DNA of 64,000 nucleotides from Novosphingobium mangrovisedimenti. Lineage in GTDB: Bacteria; Pseudomonadota; Alphaproteobacteria; Sphingomonadales; Sphingomonadaceae. The notes beneath the pieces were generated by a model. The model made no database searches, was not told where the DNA came from, and was given only the letters and a program-made list of their open reading frames with translations. Position numbers and translations under genes: made by a program. The number at the start of each line of letters is the position of its first letter. Within the stretch, counting starts at the first letter, position 1. Shown here in pieces: positions 1 through 8,655 of the stretch. Location: assembly GCF_025153475.1 (NCBI RefSeq), contig NZ_JANZXA010000009.1, forward strand, positions 62,001-126,000, read 5' to 3'.

Positions 1-366
1 CCGCTCGTCGAAACCCTCGAAGCGGCCGCACAGGACGATCACGCCCGACCCCGCTGCCAACTCACGCACGCGGGCCTGGGTGATGGGTTTTCCGCGCGGG
101 GTCATGGCGATGACCGGCGCATCGGGATTGGCCACGCGCGCATGATCGATCGCGGCGGCCAGGATGTCCGCCTTGAGCACCATGCCAGCACCGCCACCCG
201 CCGGCGTGTCATCGACGGTACGGTGCTTGTCCGTGGCGAAATCGCGGATCTGAACCGCGTCCATCGACCACTTGCCCTGTTCGAGCGCCCTGCCCGCCAG
301 CGACACGCCGAGCGGGCCGGGGAACATCTCGGGGTAAAGCGTCAGGACAGTAGCAGCAAAGGTCAT
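1..366 (-). CDS. trmD: tRNA (guanine-N1-)-methyltransferase TrmD, N-terminal part (cut by window edge)
   Basis: Only the first 122 codons are present; the gene runs off the left edge. TrmD methylates G37 of tRNAs from S-adenosylmethionine and prevents frameshifting. Visible family motifs are the [13 protein letters not shown] start, the [22 protein letters not shown] segment (about residues 42-62, read in parts) and the [12 protein letters not shown] segment of the trefoil-knot SAM site at the cut end. The ATG at 364-366 overlaps the rimM stop (ATGA arrangement), so the gene is probably translationally coupled to rimM. Gene order rpsP-rimM-trmD is the classical one. Identity is not in doubt; only the C-terminal half is missing. 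Confidence 0.95.
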   Translation of the reverse strand, partial: MTFAATVLTLYPEMFPGPLGVSLAGRALEQGKWSMDAVQIRDFATDKHRTVDDTPAGGGAGMVLKADILAAAIDHARVANPDAPVIAMTPRGKPITQARVRELAAGSGVIVLCGRFEGFDER

Positions 367-872
367 GCTTCGACGAAGGCCGAACTGACGAGGATGCGTT
401 CCGCGTTCCACTCGGGCACGGCAGCCCGGGTCATGGGCACCATGAAACGCCTGCTCTTGCCGTCCTCGCCTGCGGGCCGCTCTATCTCGAGCACGTCGCC
501 GGCGCCGAAATTCTCGACGGCGACACAAGTGCCAAGCGCCTCGCCCTCATCCGAAACGACGGGCAGGTCGATCAGGTCGGCGTGGTAGTACTCGCCCTCT
601 CCCAACGCCGGCATCGCCGCACGCGGCACGGTTAGCGCCGTACCGCGCAGCTTTTCAGCCGCGTTACGGTCCGCCACTTCCTCGAAGCGGGCGATGGCGC
701 CGCCCTTGCCGTCGTCGCGCAGCTTTTTCAGCGTCAGCGATGAATCATTGAAGGCGCGGTAGCGCTTGAGCGCAGCCACGCCTTCTCCGAACAGCTTGAG
801 GCGTACTTCGCCCGTCACGCCGTGGGCGCCAGTGATGGCTGCCAGCGTGACGGGGCGATCGTTACCGGCCAA
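363..872 (-). CDS. rimM: 16S rRNA processing protein RimM
   Basis: 169 aa, normal family length. RimM binds ribosomal protein S19 and assists maturation of the 30S head domain. The N-terminal barrel begins with [17 protein letters not shown] (residues about 10-26), which is the family signature, and the C-terminal PRC-like barrel includes [15 protein letters not shown] and ends with MVPM and a short tail. It lies 3 bp after rpsP and overlaps trmD by 4 bp, forming the usual ribosome-maturation operon transcribed leftward. The start ATG at 870-872 gives the expected N-terminus. Confidence 0.95.
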   Translation of the reverse strand: MAGNDRPVTLAAITGAHGVTGEVRLKLFGEGVAALKRYRAFNDSSLTLKKLRDDGKGGAIARFEEVADRNAAEKLRGTALTVPRAAMPALGEGEYYHADLIDLPVVSDEGEALGTCVAVENFGAGDVLEIERPAGEDGKSRRFMVPMTRAAVPEWNAERILVSSAFVEA

Positions 873-875
873 GGC

Positions 876-1322
876 TTAGGCCTCGGTCGATTCCTCGGTG
901 GAAGCTTCCTCTGCGGCAGCTTCCTCGGCGGCCGGAGCTTCCTCGGCCGGAGCGGCAGCAGCAGCGGCGGCGGCCTCTTCGGCCTCACGCAGCTTCTCGG
1001 CCTTTTCCTCCGCGCGTTCCTTGGCCTTTTCGCCCGGCTCACCCTTCTGCGGGTTATTGGTGGCCTTGCGCTCCTTGATGCCGGCCTTGTCGAGCATGCG
1101 GGCGACGCGGTCGGTCGGCTGGGCGCCAACGCCGAGCCAGTAGTTCACGCGGTCCTCGTTGAGCTTGACGCGGTTCTCGTCGTCCTTGGCGAGCAGCGGA
1201 TTGTAGGTGCCGACCTGCTCCAGGTACTTGCCGTCACGCGGCGAGCGCGAGTTGGAAACGACAACCTTATAGTACGGACGCTTCTTCGCGCCACCGCGCG
1301 ACAGACGGATCGAAACGGACAT
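876..1322 (-). CDS. rpsP: 30S ribosomal protein S16 with long Ala/Glu-rich tail
   Basis: Small-subunit ribosomal protein S16 (148 aa). The conserved core occupies about residues 1-80: [20 protein letters not shown], then VGTYNPL and the [13 protein letters not shown] region. After the core comes a low-complexity extension of about 65 residues made almost wholly of Ala, Glu and Lys, so the protein is nearly twice the length of the E. coli protein (82 aa). Such tails are common in alphaproteobacterial S16, and I know of no assigned function for them. It sits 29 bp downstream of ffh and leads the rimM-trmD run. Confidence 0.96.
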   Translation of the reverse strand: MSVSIRLSRGGAKKRPYYKVVVSNSRSPRDGKYLEQVGTYNPLLAKDDENRVKLNEDRVNYWLGVGAQPTDRVARMLDKAGIKERKATNNPQKGEPGEKAKERAEEKAEKLREAEEAAAAAAAAPAEEAPAAEEAAAEEASTEESTEA

Positions 1323-1351
1323 TGTTCTACCTTTCCTTCAAATTCGAATGC

Positions 1352-2809
1352 TTATTTCTTCAAAAACTTGCTGAGATCGGGTGCACCGCCGCCGCCGAGG
1401 CCGGGCAGTCCGCCCGCACCGGGACCGAGCCCCTGCCCGCCAAGCCCCGGCATGGCGGCATCGAGCCCGCCCTTGCCGAACATCGCGGCGAGGCCCTTGA
1501 GGCCACCCATCTTCTTGATCTGCTTCATGGCCTTGGACATTTCCTGATACATCTTGATCAGCTTGTTGATGTCCTGGACCTGCGTGCCGGACCCCTTGGC
1601 GACGCGGATCTTGCGCTTGGCGTTGAGCAGCGCGGGATTGGCGCGTTCCTTGGGCGTCATCGAGCCGATGATCGCGTCCATGCGGACCAGCACCTTGTCG
1701 TCCATGTTCGAGGCGGCCATCGCGGCCTTGGCCTTCTTCATGCCGGGCATCATCCCCGCCAGCATGCCGAGACCACCCATGTTCTGCATCTGCTTGAGCT
1801 GCATGCGCAGGTCGTTCATGTCGAACTTGCCCTGCTCCATGCGCTTGGCCAGCGCTTCGGCATCCTCAACCTTGACGGCCTCGGCGGCCTTTTCGACCAT
1901 CGAGACGATGTCGCCCATGCCGAGGATACGGTTGGCGACGCGGCTGGGGTGGAAGACCTCGATCGCGTCGGCCTTTTCACCGGTACCGGCGAACTTGATC
2001 GGCTTGCCGGTGACCGCGCGCATCGACAGCGCCGCGCCGCCGCGGGCATCGCCGTCCATGCGGGTCAGCACGACGCCGGTGAGATCAACCTGCCCGGAGA
2101 AGCTCTGCGCGACGTTGACCGCGTCCTGACCGGTCAGCGAGTCGACGACGAGTAGCGTTTCGCGCGGGTTCGAGATTTGGGCGACGGCCTTCATCTCGTC
2201 CATGAGCTGCTGATCGACGTGGAGACGGCCGGCGGTGTCGAGCAGCAGCACGTCGATCGCCTGCAGCTTCGCAGCCTGCAGCGCGCGGGTGGCGATTTCA
2301 GTGGGTTGCTGGCCCGGGATGATCGGCAGGGTGGCAACGCCCACCTGCTCGCCGAGAACCTTGAGCTGTTCCTGCGCCGCCGGACGGTTGACGTCGAGCG
2401 AGGCCATCATCGCCTTCTTGCCCTGCTTGTCCTTGAGCAGCTTGGCAATCTTGGCGGTGCTGGTGGTCTTGCCCGAGCCCTGCAGGCCGACCATCATGAT
2501 GACGACCGGCGGGGCGGCATTGAGATCGAGTTCGGGCGTCACATCGCCGCCGAGCATCTCGACCAACGCATCGTTGACGATCTTGACCACCTGCTGACCC
2601 GGCGTGACCGAGCGCAGCACCGACTGGCCCACGGCCTTCTCGGTCACCTGATCGATGAAGCGGCGGACAACCGGAAGCGCAACGTCGGCTTCGAGCAGCG
2701 CGATGCGCACTTCGCGCATGGCATCGCGAACGTCCTGCTCCTTGAGCGCGCCACGACCACGCAGCTTGTCGAACACGCCGCCGAGACGATCGGACAGAGA
2801 GTCAAACAT
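1352..2809 (-). CDS. ffh: Signal recognition particle protein Ffh
   Basis: 485 aa SRP54 GTPase that binds 4.5S RNA and signal sequences of nascent membrane proteins and docks with FtsY. The N domain is followed by the G domain with the P-loop GLQGSGKTTSTAKIA (about residues 108-122), the DVNRPAA motif, LLLDTAGRLHVD and the TRMDGDARGGAAL loop. The methionine-rich M domain follows (about residues 295-430; FDMNDLRMQLKQMQNMG). The last roughly 50 residues are a Gly/Pro/Leu-rich tail. A GGAGCG element precedes the ATG at 2807-2809. It heads the rpsP-rimM-trmD operon. Confidence 0.97.
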   Translation of the reverse strand: MFDSLSDRLGGVFDKLRGRGALKEQDVRDAMREVRIALLEADVALPVVRRFIDQVTEKAVGQSVLRSVTPGQQVVKIVNDALVEMLGGDVTPELDLNAAPPVVIMMVGLQGSGKTTSTAKIAKLLKDKQGKKAMMASLDVNRPAAQEQLKVLGEQVGVATLPIIPGQQPTEIATRALQAAKLQAIDVLLLDTAGRLHVDQQLMDEMKAVAQISNPRETLLVVDSLTGQDAVNVAQSFSGQVDLTGVVLTRMDGDARGGAALSMRAVTGKPIKFAGTGEKADAIEVFHPSRVANRILGMGDIVSMVEKAAEAVKVEDAEALAKRMEQGKFDMNDLRMQLKQMQNMGGLGMLAGMMPGMKKAKAAMAASNMDDKVLVRMDAIIGSMTPKERANPALLNAKRKIRVAKGSGTQVQDINKLIKMYQEMSKAMKQIKKMGGLKGLAAMFGKGGLDAAMPGLGGQGLGPGAGGLPGLGGGGAPDLSKFLKK

Positions 2810-2876
2810 GGTCGCTCCTTACGTCGCTTGTGGCGAACATGGGCCGCTCACTCCTTCACAAGGCGTCGAAACGCCG

Positions 2877-2980
2877 AAAACGCCGGTGGGCGAAACCTCG
2901 CGGACCGGCGTGAGCGCAACATTACGCGAAAAACGCCGGCGGACGAAACCTCGCCGGCCAGCGTATCGCTATTACGCGAA
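2877..2980. repeat. Imperfect tandem direct repeat (2 copies, about 50 bp) between tRNA-Ala and ffh
   Basis: Copy 1 runs from about 2877 to 2930 and copy 2 from about 2930 to 2980. Both share AAAACGCCGG, CGAAACCTCG and ATTACGCGAA blocks in the same order, with point differences and a small indel between them. Each copy also contains a short inverted repeat (CGCCGGT..ACCGGCG in copy 1; GCCGGCG..CGCCGGC in copy 2), so each could form a hairpin in RNA. It lies upstream of ffh on the minus strand and downstream of tRNA-Ala, so it would sit in a tRNA trailer or ffh leader. Confidence 0.75.
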
Positions 2981-3024
2981 ACTCATATGTCGAAAGCCAA
3001 GGAAAAACCGAGACTTTCGTGAAA

Positions 3025-3100
<76 letters not shown>

Positions 3101-3216
3101 GTGCCATTTCATCCGGGGCGGTCCTGGGTGGTCCGTCCCGTCCCTTGTGCCTTGCTTGGCGTCTGGGAGGCCGCCCTCTAGTGGGGGGCTCCACGCTTGG
3201 CAAGAGGGAATTTGGA

Positions 3217-3243
3217 GGCGCCCGATTTTTTCCGCCGGGCGCC
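3217..3243 (-). terminator. Hairpin just after the FYDLN gene, possible weak terminator
   Basis: GGCGCCCG at 3217-3224 pairs perfectly with CGGGCGCC at 3236-3243 across an 11-nt loop. It begins 8 bp past the stop of the gene ending at 3251. On the minus strand it is followed by a mixed sequence, not a U tract, so intrinsic termination is uncertain. Confidence 0.35.
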
Positions 3244-3250
3244 CGCCAAC

Positions 3251-3571
3251 TCACTCGTCGCGGTCGTCGTCGTCCCCGCCGCCGCCGATACCGAGATCGT
3301 CGTCGCCGCCGAGATCGACGTCGTTGTCGGGCGAATCGCTATCCTCGTCGATGTCCAGATCGTCATCGGCCAGGTCGCTGTCCTCCTGCTCGGGGGTCTC
3401 CTTCTTCTGGACCTCCTCGAAGGGAATCGGCTGCTTGGACTTCAGCACCGGCTCGGGGTGCCACGCGTAGCCGCACTCGATGCAGGTGACCGGGTCGTCC
3501 TTGCCCAGATCGTAAAAGCGGGTGCCGCATTTCGGGCAGCCATGCTTGGCGCCCCACTCAGGCTTGGCCAT
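3251..3571 (-). CDS. FYDLN acid-domain protein (TIGR02300-like) with zinc ribbon and poly-Asp tail
   Basis: 106 aa. The N-terminus carries a zinc-ribbon pair, CPKCGTRFYDL (Cys12, Cys15) and CIECGY (Cys30, Cys33), with the FYDL tetrapeptide that names the family. From about residue 60 onward the chain is extremely acidic, with runs of Asp and Glu broken by Gly and Ser. The family is found mainly in alphaproteobacteria and has no established function that I know of; the zinc ribbon plus acidic tail suggests a nucleic-acid or protein-binding adaptor, which is inference. It is transcribed away from aroA, with the tRNA-Ala downstream. Confidence 0.85.
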   Translation of the reverse strand: MAKPEWGAKHGCPKCGTRFYDLGKDDPVTCIECGYAWHPEPVLKSKQPIPFEEVQKKETPEQEDSDLADDDLDIDEDSDSPDNDVDLGGDDDLGIGGGGDDDDRDE

Positions 3572-3755
3572 GAAATGTCCTCGTCTTGTGCAACCGCAAA
3601 GGCGCGGAAGCAGAAATTCCGTGTCTTGATGGTAGGGTGCACACGCAAAATCAAGCGTGCCGGCCCCATCAGGGCGCGCGCCTTGCCATAGGCGGCCCGC
3701 GCTGTCAAAAGCCCGGCGAAATTAGGCCCTCCTGTCCCCGAAAGACCGCCATCCC

Positions 3756-5108
3756 GTGAGCCATGCCGATCCGACCGCCAAGCGCCCCCGCCGCTTCCTG
3801 CCCGCAGGGCCTCTGAAGGGGCGGATCCGGGTACCCGGCGACAAGTCGATCAGCCACCGCTCGATCATGCTCGGCGCCCTGGCCGTGGGCGAGACACGCG
3901 TCACCGGACTGCTGGAAGGCGAGGACGTTCTCGCCACGGCGGCGGCGATGCGGGCAATGGGTGCCACGGTCGAACGGACTGGAGAAGGCGCATGGTCGGT
4001 GCACGGCGTGGGCGTGGGCGCCCTGCTCCAGCCCGCGGGCCCGCTCGACATGGGCAACTCCGGCACGTCGACGCGACTGCTGATGGGGCTGGTCGCCAGC
4101 CATCCGATCACCACCTCGTTCGTGGGCGATGCCTCTCTGTCGAAGCGCCCCATGGGCCGCGTGATCGAGCCGCTGTCGCAGATGGGCGCCAGCTTCGAGC
4201 CGAGCGAGGGCGGACGCCTTCCCCTGACCGTGCACGGTGCCTGCCCGGCCGTTCCGATTTCCTACCGCCTGCCGGTTGCCTCCGCGCAAGTGAAGAGCGC
4301 GATCCTGCTGGCCGGGCTCAACACCCCGGGAATCACTACCGTCATCGAACCAGTCCCCACGCGCGACCACTCCGAACGCATGCTGCGTGGCTTCGGTGCG
4401 GACCTGAACGTCGACATCGAGGCGAACGGCACCCGCGTCATCACCATTCGCGGCGAGGCGGAACTGAAGCCGCAGACCATCGACGTACCGGGCGATCCCT
4501 CGTCCGCCGCCTTCTTCCTGGTCGCCGCGCTGATCACGCCGGGCAGTGAAGTCGTGATCGAGAACGTCGGCCTCAATCCCACGCGCGCGGGACTGGTCGG
4601 CGTACTGCGGCAGATGGGCGGAAGAATCGAGGAACTGAACGCCCGCGAAGTCGGCGGCGAACCCGTGGCAGACCTCTTGGTGAAGCATTCCGCGCTGAAG
4701 GGGATCGAGGTCGATCCGGCCGTTGCGCCCAGCATGATCGACGAGTTCCCCGCCCTCTTCGTCGCCGCCGCACTGGCTGACGGCGTCACTGTGACCAGCG
4801 GCCTCGACGAACTGCGCGTCAAGGAATCGGATCGCCTCGCGGTCATGGCGACAGCACTCACTGCCGCGGGGGCCCGCATCGAGGAACGCGAGGACGGGCT
4901 CGTCATCACCGGCACCGGCGGCGAGTTGCTGCCCGGCACCCCCAAGGGCAACGGCGAAGCCATCGCCACGCATCTCGATCATCGCATCGCCATGTCGATG
5001 GCCATCGCCGGCCTCGCGAGCCGCGAAGGCGTGGAAGTCGACGACACCCGCCCGATCGCGACAAGCTTCCCGGTGTTCGAGGCGATGCTGGAAAGGCTGT
5101 CCGCATGA
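3756..5108 (+). CDS. aroA: 3-phosphoshikimate 1-carboxyvinyltransferase (EPSP synthase, class II-like)
   Basis: 450 aa; the sixth shikimate-pathway enzyme, joining PEP to shikimate-3-phosphate. The PEP/S3P-binding motif [12 protein letters not shown] (residues 25-36), SAQVK, RDHSE and NPTR are all present; together these are the published class II (CP4-like) signatures. The catalytic ELRVKESDR block is near residue 350. In the helix that controls glyphosate entry the sequence is GNSGTSTR, so Gly103 sits where the CP4 enzyme has Ala100 and E. coli has Gly96. The ATG at 3756 fits the family start. It overlaps the next gene by 4 bp. Confidence 0.96.
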   Translation: MSHADPTAKRPRRFLPAGPLKGRIRVPGDKSISHRSIMLGALAVGETRVTGLLEGEDVLATAAAMRAMGATVERTGEGAWSVHGVGVGALLQPAGPLDMGNSGTSTRLLMGLVASHPITTSFVGDASLSKRPMGRVIEPLSQMGASFEPSEGGRLPLTVHGACPAVPISYRLPVASAQVKSAILLAGLNTPGITTVIEPVPTRDHSERMLRGFGADLNVDIEANGTRVITIRGEAELKPQTIDVPGDPSSAAFFLVAALITPGSEVVIENVGLNPTRAGLVGVLRQMGGRIEELNAREVGGEPVADLLVKHSALKGIEVDPAVAPSMIDEFPALFVAAALADGVTVTSGLDELRVKESDRLAVMATALTAAGARIEEREDGLVITGTGGELLPGTPKGNGEAIATHLDHRIAMSMAIAGLASREGVEVDDTRPIATSFPVFEAMLERLSA

Positions 5109-5563
5109 CAGGGAGCGGTCTTTCGGAAATCGACCGCCGCGCCATTGACGCCTGCTATGAACAAGCCCTGGAGAGCTTCAACGAAGGCGGTTTGCCGATA
5201 GGCTCGGCGCTCACACGCGGAAACGAGATCATTGCCGTCGGGCACAATCGACGGGTGCAGCAGGGCAACCCGATCCTCCACGGCGAAATGGATTGCCTTC
5301 AGAACGCCGGACGCCAGATCAGCTATCGCGACTGCACGCTCTACACCTCGCTTTCGCCCTGCATGATGTGCGCGGGCACGATCGTGCAGTTCAAGATCCC
5401 CCGCGTGGTGATCGGCGAGAACCGCAATTTCGGTGGAAACGAACAATTCCTGCGCGACCATGGCGTCGACGTCGAAATCGTCGACGACCTCCGCTGCGTG
5501 GACTTGATGGCCCGCTTCATTGCCGAAAACGGAGCACTTTGGGCCGAGGACATCGCTGACTGA
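5105..5563 (+). CDS. Yeast-type cytosine deaminase (zinc nucleoside/base deaminase family)
   Basis: 152 aa, close in length and order of motifs to the fungal FCY1 cytosine deaminase. The zinc/proton-shuttle motif is HGE (His59, Glu61) and the second zinc motif SPCMMC supplies Cys86 and Cys89. Flanking stretches [27 protein letters not shown] and the C-terminal WAEDI also resemble FCY1 rather than TadA. It would convert cytosine to uracil for pyrimidine salvage, but guanine or a related base cannot be excluded as substrate. Its ATG overlaps the aroA stop, and the next gene is the CMP kinase, so a pyrimidine role fits. Confidence 0.85.
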   Translation: MTGSGLSEIDRRAIDACYEQALESFNEGGLPIGSALTRGNEIIAVGHNRRVQQGNPILHGEMDCLQNAGRQISYRDCTLYTSLSPCMMCAGTIVQFKIPRVVIGENRNFGGNEQFLRDHGVDVEIVDDLRCVDLMARFIAENGALWAEDIAD

Positions 5564-5633
5564 GTTCTCGTTCGGCCGAACGCATGAAGGCGGCACCTTG
5601 CCAACACGGACGCAGCAGGTCATGGGGCGGCGC

Positions 5634-6254
5634 ATGATCATCGCCGTCGACGGACCAACCGCATCAGGCAAAGGCACGATTGCCCGGGCCCTCGCCGCGC
5701 ATTTCGGCCTGCCGCATCTCGATACCGGCCTGCTCTACCGCGCCGTCGGGCGGCAATGCCTTCTCAATGGCGGCGACCCCGAAAATCCCGCCGATGCACT
5801 GGCCGCCTGCCAGTTCTCCGAAACTCTGCTCGACGACCCCGAACTTCGTTCCGAGGCGACGGGCGGCCTTGCCAGCAAGGCTTCGAGGCATCCTGCCGTT
5901 CGTCGGGCTCTCCATGATCGCCAGCGTGCCTTTGCCACGCAGCCGGGCGGTGCCGTGCTGGACGGACGCGATATCGGAACGGTCATTGCCCCCGACGCGG
6001 ATGTAAAGCTATTCATCACCGCGTCGGTCGAGGCGCGAGCCCGTCGGCGCTTCCTGGAAATGCAGGAGCAAGGCCGCGACGTCTCGCTCGCCGAGATCAC
6101 CGCCGACCTGGCCGAACGCGACAAACGCGACCGCGAGCGTGAAGAGGCACCCCTGCGCGCAGCCGAAGACGCGGTGCGGCTGGACACGTCCAGCCTGTCG
6201 CGCGACGAGGCCATCGCGGCGGCCATCTCCGCGGTCAAGGAGAAAGGCCAGTGA
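5634..6254 (+). CDS. cmk: Cytidylate kinase
   Basis: About 206 aa (d)CMP kinase that makes CDP/dCDP. The P-loop is DGPTASGKGTIA near the N-terminus, followed by HLDTGLLYRAVG, which binds the acceptor base, the DGRDIGTVIAPDADVKLFITAS block and the lid RDKRDRERE. ATG 5634 gives the typical MIIAVDGP start; ATG 5622 in frame is the alternative, and longer in-frame readings would run into the deaminase gene. The stop overlaps the next ORF. cmk upstream of rpsA is a widely conserved arrangement; here a small cytochrome gene lies between them. Confidence 0.95.
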   Translation: MIIAVDGPTASGKGTIARALAAHFGLPHLDTGLLYRAVGRQCLLNGGDPENPADALAACQFSETLLDDPELRSEATGGLASKASRHPAVRRALHDRQRAFATQPGGAVLDGRDIGTVIAPDADVKLFITASVEARARRRFLEMQEQGRDVSLAEITADLAERDKRDREREEAPLRAAEDAVRLDTSSLSRDEAIAAAISAVKEKGQ

Positions 6255-6616
6255 TGAGAATCCGTCTTGCGGCCTTCCTCGCCGTTTTTTCTTCCGGCTG
6301 TACCGCAACGGCTGCGCCGCCCGCTGTCACGGCCTCGCCCCTTGCAAGTGCCGAACGTGGCCTGTCCTTTGCGCAGGAACGCTGTGCATCCTGCCATGGC
6401 GTGGTCCCCAACACCGTTTCTCCAAATCCCGAATCCCCGCCGTTCGAGGATATCGCCAATCGAAACGGACTGACGGTAGAAACGCTGGGCCAGTTCCTGG
6501 TCGATTCGCACAACTTCCCGGTTGCGATGGATTTCACGGTGACCCGCACCCAAGCGCGCGATCTCGCCACATGGATGCTGACCATGCGCAAAGCGGGCCA
6601 TCAACCGCAGCACTGA
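6254..6616 (+). CDS. Small monohaem cytochrome c, exported
   Basis: About 120 aa from ATG 6254 (a GTG three bases earlier is possible). A hydrophobic N-terminal segment of about 20 residues with a Cys near residue 17 (VFSSGC) serves as signal sequence and may be a lipobox, though the -3 residue is not the usual Leu. A single CASCHG haem-binding motif (CxxCH) follows at about residues 41-46, and a Met-rich C-terminus (WMLTMRKAG) could supply the axial ligand. This is a class I type c cytochrome acting in the periplasm; its redox partner is unknown. It overlaps the cmk stop. Confidence 0.8.
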   Translation: MRIRLAAFLAVFSSGCTATAAPPAVTASPLASAERGLSFAQERCASCHGVVPNTVSPNPESPPFEDIANRNGLTVETLGQFLVDSHNFPVAMDFTVTRTQARDLATWMLTMRKAGHQPQH

Positions 6617-6836
6617 TCCAGGCGAAGGCCGCCATTTTCCTTGCATTTCACGCTCCGCGCGCGTAGGGCGCGCCGGTCCGAAGGCCCCCGTGGCCCGAAG
6701 GACGCTGCGGACCGCATCCGGCGCCCGTGGCAGTTCGGCCCTTTTGGCCCGCCGATGCAATGGTGCGGATGGCGGAGAAAGACCGGCGGAAACAACCGCC
6801 TGGCCGGAAAAATCGTTGAACAGGAAAGACCTGATA
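6617..6836 (+). promoter_or_regulatory. Structured intergenic leader upstream of rpsA
   Basis: 220 bp without a convincing gene. It is very GC-rich and contains several inverted repeats: GCGCGC..GCGCGC around 6657-6673, a CGGTCCG..CGGACCG pair spanning about 6676-6716, and the hairpin GGCGG-AAACAA-CCGCC about 40 bases before the rpsA start. S1 is known to regulate its own translation through a folded leader in gammaproteobacteria. A comparable function here is inference. Confidence 0.4.
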
Positions 6837-8543
6837 ATGGCTACTTCTGCCAATCCGACTCGCGACGATTTCGCGAAAATGCTCGACGAACAGCTCGGCG
6901 GCGTTGCCGACGACGGCTTCGAAGGCCGTGTCGTCAAGGGCACCATCACTGCCATCGAGAACGACAAGGCCGTCATCGACGTAGGCCTCAAGAGCGAAGG
7001 CCGCGTGCCGCTGCGCGAATTCGCGCGCGGTGAAGACGACCACGGCCTGAAAGTCGGCGACGAAGTCGAAGTCTATGTCGACCGCGTCGAGAACGCCGAC
7101 GGCGAAGCGATGCTCAGCCGCGACCGCGCTCGCCGCGAAGCCGCCTGGGACAAGCTCGAAAACGAATTCGGCGAAGGCAAGCGCGTCGAGGGCGTGATCT
7201 TCGGCCGCGTCAAGGGCGGCTTCACGGTCGACCTCGATGGCGCCGTGGCCTTCCTGCCCGGCTCGCAGGTCGACATCCGTCCGGTGCGCGACGTTGCGCC
7301 GCTGATGGACGTGCCGCAGCCCTTCCAGATCCTCAAGATGGACCGTCGCCGCGGCAACATCGTCGTGTCGCGCCGCGCCGTCCTCGAAGAGACCCGTGCC
7401 GAGCAGCGCAGCGAGCTGATCGAGAAGCTGTCCGAAGGTCAGGTGATCGAGGGTGTCGTCAAGAACATCACCGACTACGGCGCCTTCGTCGACCTCGGCG
7501 GTATCGACGGCCTGCTCCATGTCACCGACATGAGCTACAAGCGCGTCAACCACCCGAGCGAGGTGATCAACATCGGTGACACCGTCACCGTCCAGATCAT
7601 CCGCATCAACCAGGACACACAGCGCATCTCGCTGGGCATGAAGCAGCTCGAGAGCGATCCCTGGGAAGGCGCGGCCGCCAAGTACCCGGTCGGCGCCAAG
7701 CTCACCGGTACGGTCACCAACATCACCGAATACGGCGCCTTCGTGGAGCTGGAGCCGGGCATCGAGGGCCTCGTCCACGTGTCCGAAATGTCCTGGACCA
7801 AGAAGAACGTCCACCCGGGCAAGATCGTTTCGACCTCGCAGGAAGTCGAAGTCATGGTGCTGGAAGTCGATTCCGACAAGCGCCGCATCTCGCTCGGCCT
7901 CAAGCAGGCTCAGCAGAACCCCTGGGAAGCCTTCGCCGAGAAGCACCCGGTCGGCTCGACCGTGGAAGGCGAAGTCAAGAACGCGACCGAATTCGGCCTG
8001 TTCATCGGCCTCGACGGCGACGTCGACGGCATGGTCCACATGTCGGACATCGCCTGGGGCATCTCCGGCGAGGACGCGCTGGCCCTGCACCGCAAGGGCG
8101 AGGAAGTCTCGGCCGTGGTTCTCGACGTCGACGTCGAGAAGGAACGCATCAGCCTTGGCATGAAGCAGCTTGAGCGTGGCGCTCCGGCGGCTGGCGGCGT
8201 GGCTGCGGCCGGCGGTTCGCTGCGCCGTGGTGAAGTCGTCACCGTCACCGTCCTCGAAGTCCGCGACGGCGGCCTGGAAGTCCAGGCTGGCGACGATGGC
8301 GCCACCGGCTTCATCAAGCGTTCGGACCTCGGCCGCGACCGCGACGAGCAGCGCCCCGACCGCTTCCAGGTCGGCCAGAAGCTCGATGCCATGGTCACCG
8401 GTTTCGACCGCTCCAAGAAGCCGAACTTCTCGGTCAAGGCCCGCCAGCTGGCCGAAGAGAAGGAAGCCGTGGAACAGTACGGTTCGTCCGACTCGGGTGC
8501 GTCGCTCGGCGACATCCTCGGCGAGGCGCTCAAGAACCGTTGA
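6837..8543 (+). CDS. rpsA: 30S ribosomal protein S1
   Basis: 568 aa from ATG 6837, which has a GGAAAG Shine-Dalgarno-like element and the typical start MATSANPTRDDFAKML; an upstream in-frame reading is not needed. S1 brings mRNA to the 30S subunit. Six S1/OB-fold repeats can be followed. The central ones carry hallmark strings such as GVVKNITDYGAFVDLGGIDG and TVTNITEYGAFVELEPGIEG, each repeat ending with RISLGMKQ or RISLGLKQ. The last repeat is more divergent and the tail ends SLGDILGEALKNR. It is followed by a strong intrinsic terminator. Confidence 0.97.
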   Translation: MATSANPTRDDFAKMLDEQLGGVADDGFEGRVVKGTITAIENDKAVIDVGLKSEGRVPLREFARGEDDHGLKVGDEVEVYVDRVENADGEAMLSRDRARREAAWDKLENEFGEGKRVEGVIFGRVKGGFTVDLDGAVAFLPGSQVDIRPVRDVAPLMDVPQPFQILKMDRRRGNIVVSRRAVLEETRAEQRSELIEKLSEGQVIEGVVKNITDYGAFVDLGGIDGLLHVTDMSYKRVNHPSEVINIGDTVTVQIIRINQDTQRISLGMKQLESDPWEGAAAKYPVGAKLTGTVTNITEYGAFVELEPGIEGLVHVSEMSWTKKNVHPGKIVSTSQEVEVMVLEVDSDKRRISLGLKQAQQNPWEAFAEKHPVGSTVEGEVKNATEFGLFIGLDGDVDGMVHMSDIAWGISGEDALALHRKGEEVSAVVLDVDVEKERISLGMKQLERGAPAAGGVAAAGGSLRRGEVVTVTVLEVRDGGLEVQAGDDGATGFIKRSDLGRDRDEQRPDRFQVGQKLDAMVTGFDRSKKPNFSVKARQLAEEKEAVEQYGSSDSGASLGDILGEALKNR

Positions 8544-8582
8544 TCTTGAGGCGTCCCTTCCGGGACACCGAAATCACCAAGG

Positions 8583-8612
8583 GCCCGTCCGGAGCAATCC
8601 GGGCGGGCTTTT
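8583..8612 (+). terminator. Intrinsic terminator of rpsA
   Basis: GCCCGTCCGGA at 8583-8593 pairs over 11 positions (one G-U) with TCCGGGCGGGC at 8598-8608, loop GCAA, followed by TTTT. It lies 40 bp after the rpsA stop. Confidence 0.88.
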
Positions 8613-8655
8613 GCTTTGGGCCAACATGGCTACATAGGAAGGCAAGGAGATCTCC

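Noticed and set aside
2810..3024. CRISPR-like array upstream of ffh
   Set aside because: Only two imperfect, directly abutting copies, with no unique spacers between them and no cas genes.
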